Of a DNA stretch of 62,474 nt, positions 52,120 through 60,036 are shown one piece after another (the stretch's first letter is position 1; each line of letters opens with the position of its first letter). Position numbers and translations under genes: made by a program. The stretch is from contig NZ_AUJP01000023.1 in assembly GCF_000424285.1 (NCBI RefSeq), positions 1-62,474 of the forward strand, read 5' to 3'. This DNA comes from Butyrivibrio sp. MB2005. GTDB taxonomy: Bacteria; Bacillota; Clostridia; Lachnospirales; Lachnospiraceae. Below the pieces are notes generated by a model. That model was given only the letters and a program-made list of their open reading frames with translations, had not been told where the DNA came from and searched no databases.

Positions 52120-52148
52120 ATTATAGCCACAGAAATCGCCACAAAAAA
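52120..52148 (-). promoter_or_regulatory. Predicted promoter of the EthD-like/2-oxoacid operon
   Basis: On the minus strand, TATAAT (52120-52125) with a T-rich -35 about 17 bases upstream (TTTTTT, 52143-52148). The predicted start is near 52113, 34 bases from the ATG at 52079. The inverted repeat at 52153-52184 centres about 55 bases upstream of it, typical for a LysR activation site. Confidence 0.45.
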
Positions 52149-52149
52149 A

Positions 52150-52187
52150 ATACCAAAATTTGAATGTTTTGATATCAATTTTGGCAT
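52150..52187. promoter_or_regulatory. Predicted operator: interrupted palindrome between divergent genes
   Basis: CCAAAATT at 52153-52160 and AATTTTGG at 52177-52184 form a perfect 8-base inverted repeat with a 16-base AT-rich spacer; flanking AT and CAT add two further matches. It lies upstream of the EthD-operon promoter and its right arm overlaps the -35 of the LVIVD promoter. A LysR-family gene is encoded 1.5 kb away, so it is the probable site of that regulator. Confidence 0.65.
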
Positions 52188-52208
52188 TAGACTTTTTTCT
52201 CTTATACA
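52181..52208 (+). promoter_or_regulatory. Predicted promoter of the LVIVD gene
   Basis: TTGGCA (52181-52186), 16-base spacer, TATACA (52203-52208), 44 bases before the ribosome site and 50 before the ATG at 52258. Its -35 is inside the operator's right arm, so binding would directly affect it. Confidence 0.5.
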
Positions 52209-52257
52209 GACTATTCTTTTAGTAAGCGTATCGGCGTATTTTGAAGGAGGTTACAAA

Positions 52258-53640
52258 ATGAGCGATAAATTCTACGCAAAGAGTCCCGGTAACGAGGGTT
52301 ATATAAAGAACATGGAAGTCCTGTCACATCACGACTGCGACAACCATTACTTATTCCAGTCACAGCTTTATAAGACAGCTGACGGAAAATACTATTTATA
52401 TGGAGGATGCTTTTACGGAAACGGCGTTGAGATTCTTGACGTAACAGATCCTTCCAATCCCAGACATGTACAGTACATGCCTGTTATGGATCCTGAGAAA
52501 TATACATATATGTCTACTCCCAAGATCCAGATTGCAGATGATCTTATGATAGTTTCGAACGGAAACTGTCTTGAATTCCTGCATGGACCTGCTCCTAAGA
52601 ACTTCACTCCCGCCCCCGGCGGAGTTCATATCTTCTCTTTAAAAGAAGACCCCGAACACCCCAAAAAGCTCTCATTCTGGTCAACAGGAGAGCCCGAAGG
52701 AACTCCCGGTTCAGGTGTTCACCGTTTTACATATAACGGCGGAAAATACATGCACTTATCCGCTACTGCAGTTGGATTTAAGGACTTTATCTATAGAATA
52801 GTAGATATCTCCGATCCCACAAATCCTACAGAAGTAGGTCGCTGGTGGAATCCCGGACAGTTCTTCGGAAATCAGACCGAAAAGACACGTAAGAAGGAAT
52901 GGAACGGATGGCAGGGCTACAACACATATCCCGGCTTTGTTCATTTCCCTTATGTTGGCGATGATGAAAAAACAGCTTACCTTAGCTGTGCCGGCGGCGG
53001 ATTCAAGATTCTTGATATCTCCAACCCCGCATGGCCCCAGGTAATTGGCGAATGCAAGATGACACCGCCGTTTGCTACCAAGTTCGGCGGAGCACTTTGC
53101 CACACATTCATGCCTGTACTTGGCACCAACTACGCAATCGGCATGCAGGAAGGCGAGCGTCAGTGGACATACGGCCGTGAGCAGTATGAGCACTTCGGAG
53201 TTCACTCCTTCTGCGGAATCGAGATGTTTGATATAAGCAATAAGGAGGACCCGGTACTTATCTCCATCCTTCCTTATCCTGAAGTTCCCGAGGATTTCCC
53301 CTACAAGAACTTCAATCAGCTGGGAGATGACTTCCCCACATCCTTCGGCCCTCACAACCTGCATGAGCCCATGACAGGCAAGCCCTGGATTGAAAACAAC
53401 AAGGATCGTGCCTACGACTGCTATTTCCATGCAGGTCTTAGGGTTTATGATATCTCCGATCCTTATGTACCGAAAGAAATTGCATACTTCATACCTCCGA
53501 ATCCGGAGAAGCTTTGCTTTGATGTGAAGATGCCCAACAAGCCTCTTGGCACTGCTGAAGACGTTGTTGTGGATGACAGAGGCTATATCTACCTTAATGC
53601 AATGCACGACGGCGTATATATCCTTAAGAGCCTCGTGTAA
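52258..53640 (+). CDS. LVIVD-repeat beta-propeller protein
   Basis: A 460-residue protein made of LVIVD-type repeats, recognisable by repeated VxxVDISDPxxPxxV(G/E)-like units: VEILDVTDPSNPRHVQ, YRIVDISDPTNPTEVG, FKILDISNPAWPQVIG, IEMFDISNKEDPVLIS, LRVYDISDPYVPKEIA. A propeller of about five to seven blades follows. There is no signal peptide, so it is cytosolic. The ATG at 52258 has AAGGAGG 7 bases upstream. LVIVD proteins have no general function assigned; some propellers of this look act as lactonases or isomerases. Divergent from the EthD-like gene, with a shared operator. Confidence 0.8.
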   Translation: MSDKFYAKSPGNEGYIKNMEVLSHHDCDNHYLFQSQLYKTADGKYYLYGGCFYGNGVEILDVTDPSNPRHVQYMPVMDPEKYTYMSTPKIQIADDLMIVSNGNCLEFLHGPAPKNFTPAPGGVHIFSLKEDPEHPKKLSFWSTGEPEGTPGSGVHRFTYNGGKYMHLSATAVGFKDFIYRIVDISDPTNPTEVGRWWNPGQFFGNQTEKTRKKEWNGWQGYNTYPGFVHFPYVGDDEKTAYLSCAGGGFKILDISNPAWPQVIGECKMTPPFATKFGGALCHTFMPVLGTNYAIGMQEGERQWTYGREQYEHFGVHSFCGIEMFDISNKEDPVLISILPYPEVPEDFPYKNFNQLGDDFPTSFGPHNLHEPMTGKPWIENNKDRAYDCYFHAGLRVYDISDPYVPKEIAYFIPPNPEKLCFDVKMPNKPLGTAEDVVVDDRGYIYLNAMHDGVYILKSLV

Positions 53641-53671
53641 GAATCAAGACTCGCTTGGAAGTTTTGCACGC

Positions 53672-53687
53672 CGGAGTTTAAACTCCG
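53672..53687. promoter_or_regulatory. Perfect 16-bp palindrome downstream of the LVIVD gene
   Basis: CGGAGTTT joined directly to AAACTCCG, without loop, 30 bases after the LVIVD stop and 50 before the terminator. It may be a protein-binding site or a short hairpin; no T-tract follows it, so it is unlikely to be a terminator on its own. Confidence 0.45.
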
Positions 53688-53735
53688 ACTGAGTTAAATC
53701 GCTAGTTTCTACCATTACTATAGACTACCTTTAAG

Positions 53736-53763
53736 AAAAAAGTGGCTTTCATGCCACTTTTTT
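53736..53763 (+). terminator. Intrinsic terminator after the LVIVD gene
   Basis: Eleven-base stem AAAAAAGTGGC / GCCACTTTTTT (53736-53746 with 53753-53763) with a 6-base loop. It ends only 20 bases before the LysR start codon. Confidence 0.85.
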
Positions 53764-53775
53764 CTTTGGTATTAT
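53747..53775 (+). promoter_or_regulatory. Putative lysR promoter next to its start codon
   Basis: TATTAT (53770-53775) as a -10, with weak TTTCAT (53747-53752, in the terminator loop) 17 bases upstream. The predicted start is about 53782, right at the ATG at 53783, and no ribosome site is present, suggesting a leaderless transcript. Confidence 0.35.
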
Positions 53776-53782
53776 AGTGTCT

Positions 53783-54670
53783 ATGAATGATAAACAGATA
53801 GAATGCTTTTTAGAAACAGGTAAATATCTAAGCTTCACCAAGGCCGCGCAGAATCTATATCTTCCGCAGCCTGCGGTAAGCCGTTATATCTCCGCTCTTG
53901 AACAGGAGTTGGGGACTACTTTGTTTGTGCGTGAAAACAGCAGAAATATTGCACTTTCAGAACCCGGCAAAGTATATTTCAATTTTTTCCAGAGATATTA
54001 TGCAGAGTTCACCAACATCAGACGCATGCTGTCCAATAGCACTACTCTCATAAGACTTGGCTACAATGTCGGATGGAATGTCTCATATTTTTTGCCTGAG
54101 GTAGTCCGTAAATGTCGCGAGATTGACCCTGATTTCAACATAATATTTGAATGTCTTGGTTTTAAGGAGCTCACCCATTCCCTTGAGGATAAGCGACTTG
54201 ATGCCATTATCACCACCAACGATTATCTTGAGAACAGAACAGAATTTGTGCGAAACAAGTTCACGTCGATAGACAGAATCATTGTATATTCGGAGCTTCT
54301 TCCGGGATTTGAATCAGTAAAATCTCCCAAAGATCTGTCAGAATATACATTCTATATGGTGGATGATCCCAGAATCGGTGAATTGTGTCAGGATATTGAG
54401 ATCATATTCCGTCCCTACGGTTTTGTCCCTAAGTTTACTGCAGCTGCAAACATATCAACTGTTTTTGCAAATATCGAGAACGGACTTGGCGTGGCCGTTT
54501 TGGATGGATGGTATCAGGGAATACATCATCCCGGAATTCACACCCTGAAACTCAATAAGGATCTGCCCATATCCATGGCATGGCACAGAAGCACTGTTTC
54601 ACCATCAATTGAATTATTGTATAATCAGCTTGCTGAATATTTTAATATGCATAAAGAGGAGGAAAAATAA
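53783..54670 (+). CDS. LysR-family transcriptional regulator
   Basis: A 295-residue regulator: N-terminal winged HTH (CFLETGKYLSFTKAAQNLYLPQPAVSRYISALEQELGTTLFVREN), a linker, and a periplasmic-binding-like effector domain. I use ATG 53783; a GTG six bases upstream is possible. No ribosome site is seen (see the promoter entry). It sits between the LVIVD gene and a small protein gene (1-base gap) and is the only regulator near the divergent operon pair, so it is the best candidate to act at 52150-52187. The effector may be an intermediate of the encoded pathway. Confidence 0.9.
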   Translation: MNDKQIECFLETGKYLSFTKAAQNLYLPQPAVSRYISALEQELGTTLFVRENSRNIALSEPGKVYFNFFQRYYAEFTNIRRMLSNSTTLIRLGYNVGWNVSYFLPEVVRKCREIDPDFNIIFECLGFKELTHSLEDKRLDAIITTNDYLENRTEFVRNKFTSIDRIIVYSELLPGFESVKSPKDLSEYTFYMVDDPRIGELCQDIEIIFRPYGFVPKFTAAANISTVFANIENGLGVAVLDGWYQGIHHPGIHTLKLNKDLPISMAWHRSTVSPSIELLYNQLAEYFNMHKEEEK

Positions 54671-54671
54671 A

Positions 54672-54965
54672 ATGGAACCTGTACAGAGTATTGATGCTGA
54701 AGACGATCAGTTTGCATATCGCTATGACACACAGCTTCTTATCGACAGACGTGATAAGGACTTGGATGAGGATGAAATAGCAGATTATATCACTACACAT
54801 TTTGAAGGAAACTCTCTTATCGCCGCAGGCGACGAGGAGATCGTTAAAATCCATTTCCACACAAATGAGCCCTGGAAGATCCTTGAATACTGCAATACCG
54901 TTGGAGAAATCTACGATATCGTAGTTGAGGACATGATCAGACAGTCAGCGGGTATGCAGGGATAA
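54672..54965 (+). CDS. Small protein matching the C-terminal DAK1_2/YloV-like region
   Basis: A 97-residue protein with the pattern of the last domain of YloV/FakA-type proteins (dihydroxyacetone-kinase-like): YRYDTQLLIDRRDKDLDEDEIADYI, EGNSLIAAGDEEIVKIHFHTNEPWKILEYCNTVGEIYDIVVEDM. The ATP-binding DhaL domain and DegV-like middle are absent, so it is a detached C-terminal module. It has a good GAGGAGG ribosome site and starts one base after the lysR stop, so the two are cotranscribed. Its 3' end overlaps the convergent MFS gene by 21 bases. Confidence 0.7.
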   Translation: MEPVQSIDAEDDQFAYRYDTQLLIDRRDKDLDEDEIADYITTHFEGNSLIAAGDEEIVKIHFHTNEPWKILEYCNTVGEIYDIVVEDMIRQSAGMQG

Positions 54966-56099
54966 TACCGCTATTATTGACAAAATGAAGAACGCTGCAA
55001 GGCACATCATTGCACCGGTAATACCCATGGCTCCTGCCAGAATGCCTGTAAGTGCTGTGAACACAACGCCACCTATACCCGTTGATACAGTTATCATCGC
55101 GGTTGCGGTGGCCTTTCTTTTTCCTGAGAACTGCAGAAGTGTGGTCAGAACGCTGGGGTAAATGGCTCCGCAGGCAAAACCAAGAGGAATGCAAAGAGCC
55201 AGCACTACAGCTGCACTGTTCATCTGAGCTATGATCACTGTAATCACGGGAATGGCTATTACTGAAGTAATGAGTATTTTCTTAGCATGAGCGGAGAAAT
55301 AGCCCACCAGCACGCGGGACGGAATCATAACCGCCCAGAACAGCGATAAAGCATATTTTCCAAGGGATGACTTTAAAACATCAGTAAAAAGTGTATCTAC
55401 GAAGAATGCAAAACCATTCTCAAATCCCACATAGATGCACATAACTACGCAAAGCAGAAGGACTCCGATGATAATAAACTCTCCGTCTCCCACTTTTTCA
55501 TTATCTGCAAGATCCTTTACCTCTCCTGTGCTGTCTCGATTGGCCACAATTCCCACCAGAGTGATCACCGTTCCAAGGGACAATGTAAGGAAGAACATCC
55601 TCCAGCTAATTCCTCTTTTCAGATAAAAATCCACAAAAAGTGGCGAAACCAAGGCTCCAAGGGCATACATGGAGGTCATGATTCCTATCTTCTTTTTACC
55701 TGTTAAGGGATAGCTTTCCGCAAGAGCAGCGATAGCTATGAACTGAAGCGCACTTGTGGTCATTCCAAGGAAAAAGATTCCCACAACGAACAGCATCTGA
55801 ATGGAACTTATGAAAATAGCGCAGGCAAAAGCAGCCTGTATCACCTGCAGGATAAGAATACATTTAAGTTTATCTGATTTATCTGCCCAGTTTCCAAGGA
55901 TAAGCGGTGCAAGCATAGTTGCCAAAAGCTCTACGGCAGCAAAAAGGCCCATATTTGTTATGGACAGATCATAGGTTTGGCCAATACTGTACAGGCTTGC
56001 CTGATATCCACCGGCTTCAAATCCATTGATGAACACTACAAGAAAAAGGAACAGCCATAATAAATCTTTTTTTCCGTCTCTGGTCTGATTCATAAGCAC
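54945..56099 (-). CDS. MFS transporter
   Basis: A 384-residue twelve-helix major facilitator of the drug/sugar/acid type. Typical loop motifs are NWADKSDKLK (cytosolic loop 2-3) and GKRKATATAMITVSTG. It lies convergent to the small DAK-like gene, with a 21-bp tail overlap. It could serve import of the substrate of the LysR-linked module, but no promoter or regulator link was seen and the strand separates it, so this is only possible. Confidence 0.85.
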   Translation of the reverse strand: MLMNQTRDGKKDLLWLFLFLVVFINGFEAGGYQASLYSIGQTYDLSITNMGLFAAVELLATMLAPLILGNWADKSDKLKCILILQVIQAAFACAIFISSIQMLFVVGIFFLGMTTSALQFIAIAALAESYPLTGKKKIGIMTSMYALGALVSPLFVDFYLKRGISWRMFFLTLSLGTVITLVGIVANRDSTGEVKDLADNEKVGDGEFIIIGVLLLCVVMCIYVGFENGFAFFVDTLFTDVLKSSLGKYALSLFWAVMIPSRVLVGYFSAHAKKILITSVIAIPVITVIIAQMNSAAVVLALCIPLGFACGAIYPSVLTTLLQFSGKRKATATAMITVSTGIGGVVFTALTGILAGAMGITGAMMCLAAFFILSIIAVLSLHTR

Positions 56100-56123
56100 C
56101 CCTCCATGCTCAGGATCTGATGA

Positions 56124-58613
56124 TTATCTGGATTCCTTTTCATCAAGCTCATCCAGGGCCTGATAGTAGATATTCTCGTCCTTTACGCCCCCATCTGTTC
56201 TGAGTTTCATGGACATTGAGACCTTAATGGTAACGCTCTTACCATTAACCTCATTTATACCCTCAATGCTTTTCTTAAGCTTTGCAGCCAGTTCTTCAAG
56301 TTTTTCTCTGGAATCAGTGTATGTAAGCACACTGAAATAAGCTTCCTTAATTCTCGAAGCAGCTGCGCTCTGACCGATACATTCTATTATCTTTTCACCT
56401 ATTTCACGAACTACTCTGCCGGCCTGCTTTTCACCGTAATCCGCAGTAATCCTCTTATGGTTCATGTTATGGATGATAATTACGCCGTAATTTCTGCCGG
56501 CGTCGTTATACTGCATCGCATAGTCCGACATAACATCCATATATGACCTGAAGTTCATAAGTCTTGTCATATTATCCAGCTTTGACGGGTTAACCAGCTT
56601 CTGAACTCTGTAAAGCTCCTGGTCGATATCCGCGAAATTACCCACAAGACCTACTATTTCGCCCTTGTCATAAAGGGGCATCTTATTACAGATGATGTTG
56701 TGAACGACACCGTTAACTATGCACTGTCCACGGGCATTAAAGATAAATTTGCCCTTTCCGATCACATCCAGCTCATCGCCCTGATAGGGTCCGTCATCGA
56801 CATGCCAGTGCATCTCCTCGTCTGTTTTACCGATAATTTCATCAAGAGAGCCAATCTCATAAAAATCCAAAAATGACTGGCTGACACCCCTGAATCTCCG
56901 TTCTTTATCCTTCCAGAAATGCATGGTTGCAGAATTATCTACTATATTTTCCCAGATTAATGCGTATTCCTTAACCTTCTCAGAAAGCTCAGGACTGTCA
57001 TGTCCTGCATCTCCGTATGTCAGATTATCAAGAGCCTCACCCATCTCCCTGGATAAAGTATTGATCGTGAACAGATATTCATTTCCATCGGTTCCGGGCA
57101 CCATAAGAAGTATGATCGTTCTCCACTTATAACTGCCATCCTTTTGGCGAAGCCTGAAGTTTCTTGCGATATAGCCCTTCTTACTCTCTTCTCCCCTTTG
57201 CTTGATGGTATTTGTATCAATAAACGCCATAAATGAAACACGTTCATCGGGATATACGCATTCCTGAACAAATAGTGAAACCATCTCATTTAAATTCTGA
57301 TAGATATTAGCGCCGCCTGTCATATATCTGTAAGCGCCAATAAGAGGTGATGCCTTATTTGTACTTATATTGATCAAAAGAACAACTTCAAAGAGGTTAT
57401 TGAGCTCTCTTAGCCTGTAATCCAGCCTGTCTCTCTCCTTGATATTCTGGTCCAAGGATATATTCGATATGGTAGTTTTGAACAGATAACGGTCATCATT
57501 TTCTGCCAAAACCTTGCCCTTAAGATAGTAATAATTTCCCTTATCTGTATAATAAAAACTTTCATAATTCCTGCTTTTTATGGCTTTTTCAAGGAACTGC
57601 TCATGCTTGTCCAGAAGCGGTGATGCAGGGTTATAAATAACGCTGTCAATATACTCAAGATCATCTGTAGTAACCCTGATCTGCTGTCTGTAGGCATCGT
57701 TCATGAACAACGTCTTGAAGCGCTTTCCATCATACTCCGCAACCTGCAATGATGTCTCAGTATCCCTTGTATTGAAGCTGGCAACCTCGTAATAGTTGCG
57801 CCACTGACGTTCTTCTATGGTGATGCCCTTCTTTTCAATGCTTTCAAGCATTTCATTTAAGGGTTTTGGCAAGCCGAAATAAGCTCCCTGAAGCTTACCG
57901 CAACCGATAGCCTTTAGGAACTCCACCTGCTCCTGGGTTTCAACACCTTCAGAAAGCGTCTTGATCCCAAGCTTTTTGGCCATTGCAAGAGATGAGCGAA
58001 CAATGGTCTTGGACCTCTCACTCATATTTGCAAGGAAAGCCATATCCAGTTTTAGTACATCAAAATGGTAATCCTTTAACAGATTTAAAGAAGAGTATCC
58101 GCTACCGAAGTCATCAATCCAAACCTCATAGCCCCTGTTCCTGAAGCTTTCAATAACACCTGTCATCAATGCTTTATCCTGGGCTATCATGCTCTCTGTG
58201 AGTTCTATATGCAGATAATCTCTGGGAATATCATATTTCTCAACTGCTCGCTCAACAACTTCAAGCATGTCGCAGACCATGAAATCCAGTCTTGAAAAAT
58301 TCACGGATACAGGGAATGCAGTTTTTCCGCTCGCTATAAGGTCATGGATATCCCTGCACACACTTTCAACCATAAAACAATCGAGCTTATGAATCTTTTG
58401 GGTTTTCTCCAAAACATTGATAAACTCGTCAGGTGATAAGAAGCCCACATCAGGCGCAACCCACCTTGCCAGTGACTCAGCCCCGGCAAGCTGCCCCGTA
58501 AGTGAACGCACAACAGGCTGATAATAGACCTTAATATCCCCTGCTGCGATCGCTTCTTCAATATGATCGACTATGTAATGACCTAGCGCTCTTTTTCCGT
58601 TGTGGTTAGCCAT
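56124..58613 (-). CDS. EAL-domain cyclic-di-GMP phosphodiesterase with degenerate GGDEF
   Basis: An 829-residue cytosolic protein. The EAL domain is at the N-terminus (about 15-265) with AESLARW, NFSRLDF, IELTESM, DDFGSGYSSL, KLDMAFL and SEGVETQEQ; all the metal and catalytic residues look present, so it should hydrolyse cyclic di-GMP. Two PAS-like sensor regions follow (about 285-410 and 560-690). The C-terminal GGDEF domain is inactive: where RxGGDEF should be, the text is SRIKEAYFSVL. EAL first and GGDEF last is the reverse of the usual order. ATG 58613 has GAGGATAT upstream. Confidence 0.9.
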   Translation of the reverse strand: MANHNGKRALGHYIVDHIEEAIAAGDIKVYYQPVVRSLTGQLAGAESLARWVAPDVGFLSPDEFINVLEKTQKIHKLDCFMVESVCRDIHDLIASGKTAFPVSVNFSRLDFMVCDMLEVVERAVEKYDIPRDYLHIELTESMIAQDKALMTGVIESFRNRGYEVWIDDFGSGYSSLNLLKDYHFDVLKLDMAFLANMSERSKTIVRSSLAMAKKLGIKTLSEGVETQEQVEFLKAIGCGKLQGAYFGLPKPLNEMLESIEKKGITIEERQWRNYYEVASFNTRDTETSLQVAEYDGKRFKTLFMNDAYRQQIRVTTDDLEYIDSVIYNPASPLLDKHEQFLEKAIKSRNYESFYYTDKGNYYYLKGKVLAENDDRYLFKTTISNISLDQNIKERDRLDYRLRELNNLFEVVLLINISTNKASPLIGAYRYMTGGANIYQNLNEMVSLFVQECVYPDERVSFMAFIDTNTIKQRGEESKKGYIARNFRLRQKDGSYKWRTIILLMVPGTDGNEYLFTINTLSREMGEALDNLTYGDAGHDSPELSEKVKEYALIWENIVDNSATMHFWKDKERRFRGVSQSFLDFYEIGSLDEIIGKTDEEMHWHVDDGPYQGDELDVIGKGKFIFNARGQCIVNGVVHNIICNKMPLYDKGEIVGLVGNFADIDQELYRVQKLVNPSKLDNMTRLMNFRSYMDVMSDYAMQYNDAGRNYGVIIIHNMNHKRITADYGEKQAGRVVREIGEKIIECIGQSAAASRIKEAYFSVLTYTDSREKLEELAAKLKKSIEGINEVNGKSVTIKVSMSMKLRTDGGVKDENIYYQALDELDEKESR

Positions 58614-58737
58614 ACGATATCCTCGCAGAAAACGTTAGTTTCATATAGTCATTCTATCATCGAAATATTAAATATTTATAAATGCAATATTATGCTCGTA
58701 TTATATTTTCAGAATATAAGTGCGAATTTTAATTTAT

Positions 58738-59973
58738 TTATTCAAGTCCCATTACTTCTAAAATTTTGACATCATATCCGAATATGCTGTGATATATTTT
58801 TATGTGGGCCTGCCCGGTTTCAAGGGCCTGAATAGCTCTGCCTCTCTTAACGGTAAAGGTCTCCTTAGTACCATCATCATACTCAACATCAATGTAGAAT
58901 TTGCGGGTTTTGTATTTGCTGCCCGACAATTTGGAATGTGTTTTGTTCATTGTGACATTCTCGTAGGTAGGCTCAGATGTTGTAAACACCATTCCTGCAC
59001 CGTAGCTTGCGGTATTCATAAGGAGAAGTACAAGGAGCAGTCCCAATGCCACATTAAAAAAGGAGTATTTTTCCTGCTCATCTTTAACCCAGAGAATAAT
59101 ATGCCTGATAAATTCGCCAGCAAAAAACAGAATGACTGTGGCCGTAAGCACCAAAGCAACTTTCGTGTTAGTCCTTGGAGAATTCAGTAAATCCGTGTAT
59201 TTCATCTGGTAAAGGTAATAGAATGTTATGCATAAAAACGAGAACAGATGGGCCAAATTCAGGTCTTCTGTTCTCTCAAGAATTCCCACCGGACCGCCAA
59301 TTATCATCAATCTAAGAGCTACAAACAGTGAGTAGAAAAGCATTGTCCAGGGAGATAAAACGCTCCTGCAGCCTGCAAAAAGGTAATCCGCGATAAACAT
59401 GCACACAACAGGGATATCTATAATGCAAAAGATTATGCCAAATATTTTGTAGTATATCCTAAATGCCAGATTTCTTGGTTTTTTTGTCGTTACTTTCTTG
59501 GTCTTATCTCTGTACTGCGCCTCATTTTTAAGAAACGAGAACAGATCGTCAAAATTTTTATGAGTGCACTCCACGATGGAAACACTGTCGCCGTTATAAA
59601 GAATAACGATCTTCATTATGCCAAACACAGTGTCAAGGCAGTCCGTTATATCCTCTATCCTGTAGCCGTCCAGCTTTTTAACGTCGATTGTTACAGGCTT
59701 TCGAAGAAATTTCTTTATGGTGATCTCTCTTCCATCTACCGTGACCTTTGAAAGCACCGTGGTCACATAAAATTCAAGTGCGATAATACAGCATCTGCAA
59801 ACGCACAAATACAAGGCAGTTACCAGTATTTCCGCCCAAATGCTCATGACCTTCTCAGGATTACTGTTTACAAAATTAAAGAACCACACGGTGGCAAAAT
59901 ATGCCACAAGCACACTTCCCACCGGGATCCAGAAATAACGTATTGCTTTACCTTTTACAACAAAACTTTTCAA
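58738..59973 (-). CDS. Membrane protein of unknown function (411 aa)
   Basis: I do not recognise it. It has about eight hydrophobic segments (around 15-35, 45-75, 175-200, 210-235, 245-265, 270-290, 300-325) with a PH-like or beta-rich soluble insert after the second (EITIKKFLRKPVTI...SVSIVECTHKNF) and a soluble beta-rich tail of about 75 residues at the end (VDGREITIK repeat-like and YIDVEYDDGTKETFTVKRG). It lies alone between the EAL gene and the galactanase; no domain suggests an activity. Confidence 0.65.
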   Translation of the reverse strand: MKSFVVKGKAIRYFWIPVGSVLVAYFATVWFFNFVNSNPEKVMSIWAEILVTALYLCVCRCCIIALEFYVTTVLSKVTVDGREITIKKFLRKPVTIDVKKLDGYRIEDITDCLDTVFGIMKIVILYNGDSVSIVECTHKNFDDLFSFLKNEAQYRDKTKKVTTKKPRNLAFRIYYKIFGIIFCIIDIPVVCMFIADYLFAGCRSVLSPWTMLFYSLFVALRLMIIGGPVGILERTEDLNLAHLFSFLCITFYYLYQMKYTDLLNSPRTNTKVALVLTATVILFFAGEFIRHIILWVKDEQEKYSFFNVALGLLLVLLLMNTASYGAGMVFTTSEPTYENVTMNKTHSKLSGSKYKTRKFYIDVEYDDGTKETFTVKRGRAIQALETGQAHIKIYHSIFGYDVKILEVMGLE

Positions 59974-60036
59974 AACTTACTCCAACTACTATTATTTTTG
60001 AACTGCGAAAGAAATACTAAGCGCGATTCCTTTATC

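Noticed and set aside
52756..53607. Minus-strand frame of 283 codons inside the LVIVD gene
   Set aside because: Antisense shadow: the plus-strand LVIVD gene has a ribosome site, clear repeats and normal codon use.
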